From: Chenggangzhangella methanolivorans
GTDB taxonomy: Bacteria > Pseudomonadota > Alphaproteobacteria > Rhizobiales > Methylopilaceae
Reading direction: 5' to 3'
Length of the DNA stretch: 64,000 bases
Assembly: GCF_019797865.1 (NCBI RefSeq)
Contig: NZ_CP081869.1
Location: forward strand, 1-64,000
Position numbers and translations under genes: made by a program. The notes beneath the pieces are model-generated. The model was not told the origin of the DNA and did no database searches. It was given only the letters and a program-made list of their open reading frames with translations. This document shows, piece by piece, positions 59,550-64,000 of this stretch; within the stretch, counting starts at the first letter, position 1, and each line of letters starts with the position of its first letter.

Positions 59550-59572
59550 TGGTCGTCTCCTTGGGTGTCTTC

Positions 59573-60667
59573 TCAGTGTGCGGTGGGCTTGAGCACGTGG
59601 ACGTCGGCGAGGCTCCAGGACAGCGGAACCGCCTGTCCGACCTCGTGCGGGGCGCTGTCGAAGGCGCTTTCCTCGGCGTAGACCGTAAAGTCCTCGACGC
59701 CGGGCGCGTCGAGCGTCACCTTCATCGAGCCGCCGCGATACTCGACGTTGCGGACATGGCCGGTGAAGCCGAGCCCCTTGGTCGGGCTTTCGCCGATCGC
59801 GATCCGGTCGCGGCGAACCGCGGCTTCCGCGGTCTCGCCGACGACGAGGTGATCCGCGCCGGGAATGCGGAACGAGGCGCCGTTCGGGGCCTCGATGAGC
59901 GCGCCCTCGGCGTCGAGCTCCTTCACCTTTCCGGCGAGCACGTTGTGGTCGCCCATGAAGCGCGCCACGAAAGCGGTCGCCGGCCGGTGGAAGATCTCGC
60001 GCGGTTCGGCGGCCTGCTCGATGCGGCCGTTCGACATCACCACCACGAGGTCGGCGAGCGCCATCGCCTCCTCCTGACTGTGGGTGACGTGCACGAAGGT
60101 GACGCCGAGCTCGCGCTGAAGGCGCTTCAGCTCCTGGCGCATCTTCACCTTCAGGAACGGATCGAGCGCCGAAAGCGGCTCGTCGAGCAGCAGCGCCTGC
60201 GGGCTCGTGATGAGCGCGCGGGCGAGCGCGACGCGCTGCTGCTGGCCGCCCGAAAGCTGGGCGGGCCGGCGCGAGGCGTATTGGTCGATGTGCATGAGCT
60301 TCAGCATGTCGAGCGCCTTGGCGCGGCGCTCGGCCTTCGGCACGCTCTTCATCTTCAGCGAGAAGGCGACGTTGTCGACAAGGTCGAGATGCGGAAACAG
60401 CGCGTAGGACTGGAACATCATCGAGGTCTGGCGCTTGGCGGGCGGCAGGTCGGTGACCACCACGTCGCCGAGCCTGATGTCGCCGGACGTCGCGGTCTCG
60501 TGGCCGGCGATCATCCTGAGCGTCGAGGTTTTGCCGCAGCCCGAGGGGCCGAGCAGGCAGCAATAGGTCCCGGCCTTGATCTTGAGGCTGATGGCGTCGA
60601 CCGCGACGGCGTCGTCGCCGTATTTCTTGGTCAGCGAAGCGATGTCGATCGTGGCGGCCTGCTGCAT
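59573..60667 (-). CDS. Polyamine-type ABC ATPase (PotA family)
   Basis: A 364-aa ATPase: Walker A GPSGCGKTS, signature LSGGQQQR, Walker B LLLDEPLSALD, then a C-terminal TOBE domain. Start: ATG 60667 after AGGGGCAAG. An upstream ATG (MTVAAFLS) overlaps the predicted sigma-54 promoter and would not be transcribed, which supports the shorter form. First gene of the Pot-oxygenase unit. Confidence 0.92.
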   Translation of the reverse strand: MQQAATIDIASLTKKYGDDAVAVDAISLKIKAGTYCCLLGPSGCGKTSTLRMIAGHETATSGDIRLGDVVVTDLPPAKRQTSMMFQSYALFPHLDLVDNVAFSLKMKSVPKAERRAKALDMLKLMHIDQYASRRPAQLSGGQQQRVALARALITSPQALLLDEPLSALDPFLKVKMRQELKRLQRELGVTFVHVTHSQEEAMALADLVVVMSNGRIEQAAEPREIFHRPATAFVARFMGDHNVLAGKVKELDAEGALIEAPNGASFRIPGADHLVVGETAEAAVRRDRIAIGESPTKGLGFTGHVRNVEYRGGSMKVTLDAPGVEDFTVYAEESAFDSAPHEVGQAVPLSWSLADVHVLKPTAH

Positions 60668-60712
60668 CTTGCCCCTTTTGTCCCCCGCGGGCTTCGCGTC
60701 GCTCAAGAAAGC

Positions 60713-60729
60713 AGCAACGGTCATGCCAA
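60713..60729 (-). promoter_or_regulatory. Putative sigma-54 promoter for the Pot-oxygenase unit
   Basis: The minus strand reads TTGGCATGACCGTTGCT: 13 of 14 informative positions of YTGGCACGRNNNTTGCW, GG-N10-GC spacing exact. Predicted start near 60701, about 34 nt before the ATG at 60667. Confidence 0.7.
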
Positions 60730-60851
60730 CCGCACGGATTGCGGGAGACGGGCACGGGGTCGCGCGTCCGTGATGGCGCGTTCGCCTAATTTTTGGGCGA
60801 TTGATCGGAAACGGCGCGGGGATCTCGCAGTGCGTGAGCCGTGTCCTCGCC

Positions 60852-60946
60852 GTCATGCTTGCGCCTTCGCGCGGGTATCCACGACTTCGACGTCGCGCTC
60901 GACGATCCCGACAAGTCATGGATGTCCGGCCGCCGCCGGGCGTGAC
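60852..60946. repeat. Family C palindromic repeat, copy 4 (decayed)
   Basis: GTCATGCTTGCG...GTATCCACGACTTCG and ACAAGTCATGGATGTCCGG...CGGGCGTGAC. In the 297-bp gap 60668-60964 only this repeat and the sigma-54-like promoter are recognised. Confidence 0.8.
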
Positions 60947-60964
60947 GGCGACGGATCGGGCGCT

Positions 60965-61954
60965 TCAGGCGGAGGCCGCCGCCGCGTTCGTCCCGGCGCG
61001 CCCGACGAAGGCCCGGAACGACCGCCGAACGCGCTCGGGATCGATGGTCCGCGCAATGACCACGAGGCGTGTCCGCGCATCGCCGTCCGGCCAGGCCTCG
61101 AGGTGCTCGGGCGCATGCACGACGCGCTGCACGCCCTGGATCGCGACCGGCCCGGCGACGCCCTCGATCGCGACCACGCCCTTGAGCCGCAGGATGTCGT
61201 CGCCGTGGGCGTTGAGAAGCATCGACAGCCACAGTCCGAAGCGCGCCCAGTCTAGCGGCGCCTCCGCCTCAAGCAGGAACGCGCGCGCGTCGTGCCCGGG
61301 CTCGGCCGCGGGCGTGTCGGCGCGCCACCGGCTTGGCGGTCCCTCGCCCGCCCCCGTGAGCCACAGCGCAGGCGGCGGCGTCTCGGCGTCGAGCAGAAGG
61401 AGTTCGGCGACGGGATTGAGGGCGCGCAGGCGCGCCGCGAGCGCGGAGCAAGCCTCGGGCGGCGCGAGGTCGGTCTTCGAGACCACGATGCGGTCGGCGG
61501 CGGCGGCCTGACGCAGCGAGACGTCGTGGGCGTCGAGCGTCGCGGCGCCGTTCAGAGCGTCGACGACGCAGACCACCGCGCCCATCCTCAAACGGTGTTT
61601 GAGCGCCGCGTCCGCTGCGATCGTGGCGAAGACCGGAGTGGGATCGGCGAGGCCCGTGGTCTCGATCGCGACGCGGTCGAACGCGATCTCGCCACGCGCC
61701 CGGCGTCCGAGCAGGGCTTCGAGCGCGGCCTTCAGGTCGCCCCGCACCGTGCAGCAGACGCAGCCGCTCTTCAGCAGCACGACGTCGCCGTCGATCCGCT
61801 CGAGCAGCAGATGGTCGAGCCCGATTTCTCCGAACTCGTTGACGAGCACCGCCGCCCCCGCGAGCTCCGGCCGCGCGAGCAGGCGGCGCAGCAGCGTCGT
61901 CTTGCCGGCGCCGAGAAAGCCGGTGATGACGTCGACGGGAAGGCGGGCGCTCAT
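60965..61954 (-). CDS. CobW/COG0523-family GTPase
   Basis: A 329-aa metallochaperone-like GTPase: G1 GFLGAGKTT (residues 12-20), the metal-binding SGCVCC (Cys65, Cys67, Cys68), ETTGLADP (G3-like) and SKTDL (G4), then the CobW C-terminal domain. Family members deliver Zn, Co or Fe to enzymes. It follows two genes: a CGLCG protein overlapping by 1 nt, and an imidase-like gene upstream. Insertion of a metal into a hydrolase of this island is inferred. Confidence 0.9.
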   Translation of the reverse strand: MSARLPVDVITGFLGAGKTTLLRRLLARPELAGAAVLVNEFGEIGLDHLLLERIDGDVVLLKSGCVCCTVRGDLKAALEALLGRRARGEIAFDRVAIETTGLADPTPVFATIAADAALKHRLRMGAVVCVVDALNGAATLDAHDVSLRQAAAADRIVVSKTDLAPPEACSALAARLRALNPVAELLLLDAETPPPALWLTGAGEGPPSRWRADTPAAEPGHDARAFLLEAEAPLDWARFGLWLSMLLNAHGDDILRLKGVVAIEGVAGPVAIQGVQRVVHAPEHLEAWPDGDARTRLVVIARTIDPERVRRSFRAFVGRAGTNAAAASA

Positions 61955-62250
61955 CAGGCGCCCAGTTCCAGCCGGGCGAGCACCGTCGCGTCGAGCGGAT
62001 CGCAGGAGCGGCCCCCGAGCTTTTCGGCCGCCGGCCAGAGATCGCCGAAACCCTCGACCACCGCGGCCTTGCCGGTGCGCGACGAGAGCACGTAGCGCCC
62101 GCCCCAGGACTTCAGCGTCAACCCAAAGGGCGCGAGCGCCGCGTTCGCGACGGCGGCGCGGCGGGCCCGCTCGGCCGTCGGCGTCTGCGCGTTCGAGGCG
62201 ACGCCGTCGCTCCAGTGGCCGTGCGCGAAGGAGCCGCAGAGGCCGCACAT
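61954..62250 (-). CDS. Small CGLCG-motif protein linked to CobW GTPase
   Basis: A 98-aa protein starting MCGLCGSFAHGHWSD, with a CxxC pair and His10/His12 nearby, able in principle to bind one metal; the rest is a small alpha/beta domain (VANAALAPFGLTLKSWGGRYVLSSRTGKAAVVE). I do not know its biochemical function. The stop overlaps the CobW start (TGATG). The pairing with a COG0523 GTPase suggests a metal-handling partner (inference). Confidence 0.72.
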   Translation of the reverse strand: MCGLCGSFAHGHWSDGVASNAQTPTAERARRAAVANAALAPFGLTLKSWGGRYVLSSRTGKAAVVEGFGDLWPAAEKLGGRSCDPLDATVLARLELGA

Positions 62251-62284
62251 GGTGGTGCTCCGTGGATTATAACTGCATCAGCCG

Positions 62285-62406
62285 ACTGCGTGCTTCGAGA
62301 CGGCCCTTCGGGCCTCCTCAGCATGAGTTGGGCTTCGGGCTTAGGCGCCCTCGACCCCCCTCATAGTGAGGAGCCCGCGTCAGCGGGCGTCTCGACGCAC
62401 ACAGTT
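62285..62406. repeat. Family B palindromic repeat, copy 4
   Basis: ACTGCGTGCTTCGAGACGG...CTCCTCAGCATGAG and the inverse CCTCATAGTGAGGAG...CGTCTCGACGCACACAGTT, between the imidase-like and CGLCG genes. Confidence 0.9.
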
Positions 62407-62420
62407 CCTCTCCCCGGCGC

Positions 62421-63320
62421 TCAGGACATCGGCCGCGCCGTCCCCGACCGCGGATAGCGCTTCGCGAAATCCTCCGCGATCTCCTCCATGGCGACGAACT
62501 TCACGCCGTCATGGGCGCGCATGTGGTCGTAGAGGCGCTGGTGCATCTGAAGCACGTGCGGGCGGCCCGAAACGTCGGGATGGATGGTGAGCGGGAAGAC
62601 CGCATAGTCGTAGTTCTCGTAGACCCAGTCGAACTGGTCGCGCCACATCCGCTCGATGACGTGCGGATCCACGAAACCGTGGCTGTTGGGCGCTGCCTTG
62701 ATGAACATCATCGGCGGCAGGTCGTCCAGATGCCAGGAGGCCGGGATCTCGATGAGATCGGTCTCCTCGCCGGACACGAAGGGCTTCATCCATGTCGAAG
62801 GATGCTGCGAATAGTCGATCTTGGTCCACTCGTCCCCGACCGTCACGTAATAGGGGTGGTGGTCGTTGTGCATCAGCGAGTGGTCGTAGCGGACGCCCTT
62901 TTTCTTGAGCAGCTCGTTGGTCTTGGCTCCGAACTCCCACCACGGCGCGACATAGCCGCGGGGCCCCTGCCCCGAGAGCTTGGCGATCACCTCGACGCAT
63001 TTGTCGAAGATCGCCTCCTCCTGCTCGGGCGTCATGGCGATCGGGTTTTCGTGGCTGTAGCCGTGCATGCCGATCTCGTGGCCGGCGGCCGCCACCGCCT
63101 TCATCTCGTCGGGGAAGGTCTCGATCGAGTGGCCGGGGATGAACCAGGTGGTCTTGATCCCCCACTTGTCGAAGAGGCGCAGAAGGCGCGGCGAGCCGAC
63201 GCGGCCCGCGAACACGCCGCGGGAGATGTCGCAGGGGCTGTCCTCGCCGCCATAGGAGCCGAGCCAGCCTGCGACGGCGTCGACGTCGATCCCGTAGGAC
63301 ACGAAAATCTCTTTCGGCAT
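62421..63320 (-). CDS. NodB-fold hydrolase of the HP0310/cyclic-imidase type
   Basis: A 299-aa polysaccharide-deacetylase-fold protein. The NodB metal site is visible: Asp14 (GIDVDA), His86 and His90 (HGYSH), with the conserved APWWEF. From recall, the whole chain resembles Helicobacter pylori HP0310 ([21 protein letters not shown] start). The same family contains cyclic imidases and PuuE-type allantoinases. In this amidase-rich context hydrolysis of a cyclic imide or ureide is likelier than peptidoglycan deacetylation (inference). No signal peptide is present, which supports a cytosolic small-molecule role. Confidence 0.85.
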   Translation of the reverse strand: MPKEIFVSYGIDVDAVAGWLGSYGGEDSPCDISRGVFAGRVGSPRLLRLFDKWGIKTTWFIPGHSIETFPDEMKAVAAAGHEIGMHGYSHENPIAMTPEQEEAIFDKCVEVIAKLSGQGPRGYVAPWWEFGAKTNELLKKKGVRYDHSLMHNDHHPYYVTVGDEWTKIDYSQHPSTWMKPFVSGEETDLIEIPASWHLDDLPPMMFIKAAPNSHGFVDPHVIERMWRDQFDWVYENYDYAVFPLTIHPDVSGRPHVLQMHQRLYDHMRAHDGVKFVAMEEIAEDFAKRYPRSGTARPMS

Positions 63321-63347
63321 GGGTGTCTCCTCGATCTGGGACGCCAG

Positions 63348-63364
63348 ATGGCGCCGGGCTTGCT
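63348..63364 (+). promoter_or_regulatory. Putative sigma-54 promoter of the formamidase gene
   Basis: ATGGCGCCGGGCTTGCT matches 11 of 14 informative positions with GG-N10-GC spacing; the predicted start near 63375 leaves a 57-nt leader. Weaker than the sites at 60713 and 52006. Confidence 0.4.
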
Positions 63365-63431
63365 GGCGTCTTTAGGGCGGAGGCCGCGCGGCGTCCGCCG
63401 ACCCGATTTTTCACAGTAGCGAGAGCTGGCG

Positions 63432-64000
63432 ATGTGCCAAGGCGACGACCCGTCCTGCCCGGAATTCGGGCTTCATTACGAGGCGTTGAAGCGCGACCTC
63501 GCCTCTGAAAGGCGCAGCTTCCTGAAATCGAGCTTCGTCGCTGCGGGCGGTCTCGCAGGCCTTGCGGCCGGCGGCATGTCGCTGGTGACGCCGGCGCTCG
63601 CGCAGGCGACCGCCGCCAAGGCCCCGGCGACGCGCAAGCACCATTACCTGCCCGCGAACGCCGACACGGTGCACTGGGGCTATTTTTCGAAGACGCTCAA
63701 ACCCCGCGTCGAATGCGACTCTGGCGACATCGTCACCATCGAGACGCTGACCCACCACGCCAACGACGACGCCGAGCGCATGGTGCAGGGCGACGAAGGC
63801 GCGGAAAGCGTCTTCCTCTGGACCAAGGACAAGAAGGGCGTCGATCGCCGCGGCGCCGGCCCGACCGACCCCAAGGTCTATAAGAAAGGGTCGGGCGAAG
63901 GCCAAGGCGTCCACGTCATGACCGGTCCGGTCTATGTCCGCGGCGCCGAGCCCGGCGACGTGCTGGAGGTGCGCATCCTCGACTGCGCGCCCCGCGCCTG
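63432..64000 (+). CDS. Acetamidase/formamidase-family protein with Tat signal (3' end outside window)
   Basis: The open frame from ATG 63432 runs to the window edge (189 codons). Arg27-Arg28 in SERRSFLKSSFVAAGG followed by a hydrophobic stretch and PALAQA is a twin-arginine signal. The mature part, HYLPANADTVHWGYFSKTLKPRVECDSGDIVTIETLTHHAND and MTGPVYVRGAEPGDVLEVRILD, is the FmdA/AmdA fold that releases ammonia from short amides. Most family members I know are cytosolic, so export is notable. Divergent from the imidase-like gene. Confidence 0.88.
   Translation, partial: MCQGDDPSCPEFGLHYEALKRDLASERRSFLKSSFVAAGGLAGLAAGGMSLVTPALAQATAAKAPATRKHHYLPANADTVHWGYFSKTLKPRVECDSGDIVTIETLTHHANDDAERMVQGDEGAESVFLWTKDKKGVDRRGAGPTDPKVYKKGSGEGQGVHVMTGPVYVRGAEPGDVLEVRILDCAPRA

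Noticed and set aside
62421..63320. Peptidoglycan deacetylase or allantoinase (PuuE)
   Set aside because: No signal peptide for a wall enzyme, and the N-terminus is closer to the HP0310/cyclic-imidase group than to PuuE; specificity left open.

Overview
This window is GC-rich DNA, almost fully coding, from an alphaproteobacterium, most probably of the order Hyphomicrobiales (Rhizobiales). The inference rests on gene content: an extensin-family secreted protein, DUF898, M48 and DUF1499 envelope genes, CoxLMS/CoxG-type molybdenum hydroxylase genes, many ABC importers, and Rhizobiales-like palindromic intergenic repeats. Genus cannot be told from the sequence.

Region 1 (1-23.3 kb) is mostly core genome. 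It holds the 3' end of recG, a secreted M4 metalloprotease, leuA with a leucine-rich leader peptide and hairpin, a pyridoxal kinase/NUDIX pair, a DedA protein, a cytochrome P450, an SDR/AraC divergent pair, ilvC behind a TetR regulator, dxs, an extensin-family gene, a class III aminotransferase, a DUF898-M48-DUF1499 cluster, an MBL-fold hydrolase and tRNA-Gln(UUG).

Region 2 (23.3-64 kb) reads as a nitrogen-scavenging catabolic island. It packs amidohydrolases, amidases, M20 hydrolases, a molybdenum hydroxylase, a DSD1-type PLP enzyme with RidA, a cyclic-imidase-like NodB-fold protein, a CobW GTPase and an exported acetamidase/formamidase around three complete ABC importers (Liv, Dpp, Pot). 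Genes often overlap by 1-8 nt. The main transcription units are: 27286-42860 (+), behind a divergent MarR gene; 51944-43133 (-), Dpp plus amidohydrolase-RidA-DSD1; 60667-55170 (-), Pot plus a 2-oxoglutarate oxygenase; and 63320-60965 (-), imidase-like, CGLCG protein and CobW. Sigma-54-like GG-N10-GC promoters precede three of these units or their partners and the formamidase gene, which suggests control by nitrogen limitation. The substrate is unknown; a cyclic amide or N-heterocycle opened and stripped of nitrogen stepwise is an inference.

Two features affect the whole window. First, about 38 single-base indels, many in short G/C runs, break 19 genes. After correction every affected gene regains a length divisible by three, so most look like sequence or assembly errors rather than pseudogenes. 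Coordinates below span the full corrected genes. Second, four families of roughly 90-140 bp palindromic repeats lie between genes, often inside operons; one lies between coxS and coxG where a fused gene may have been split.
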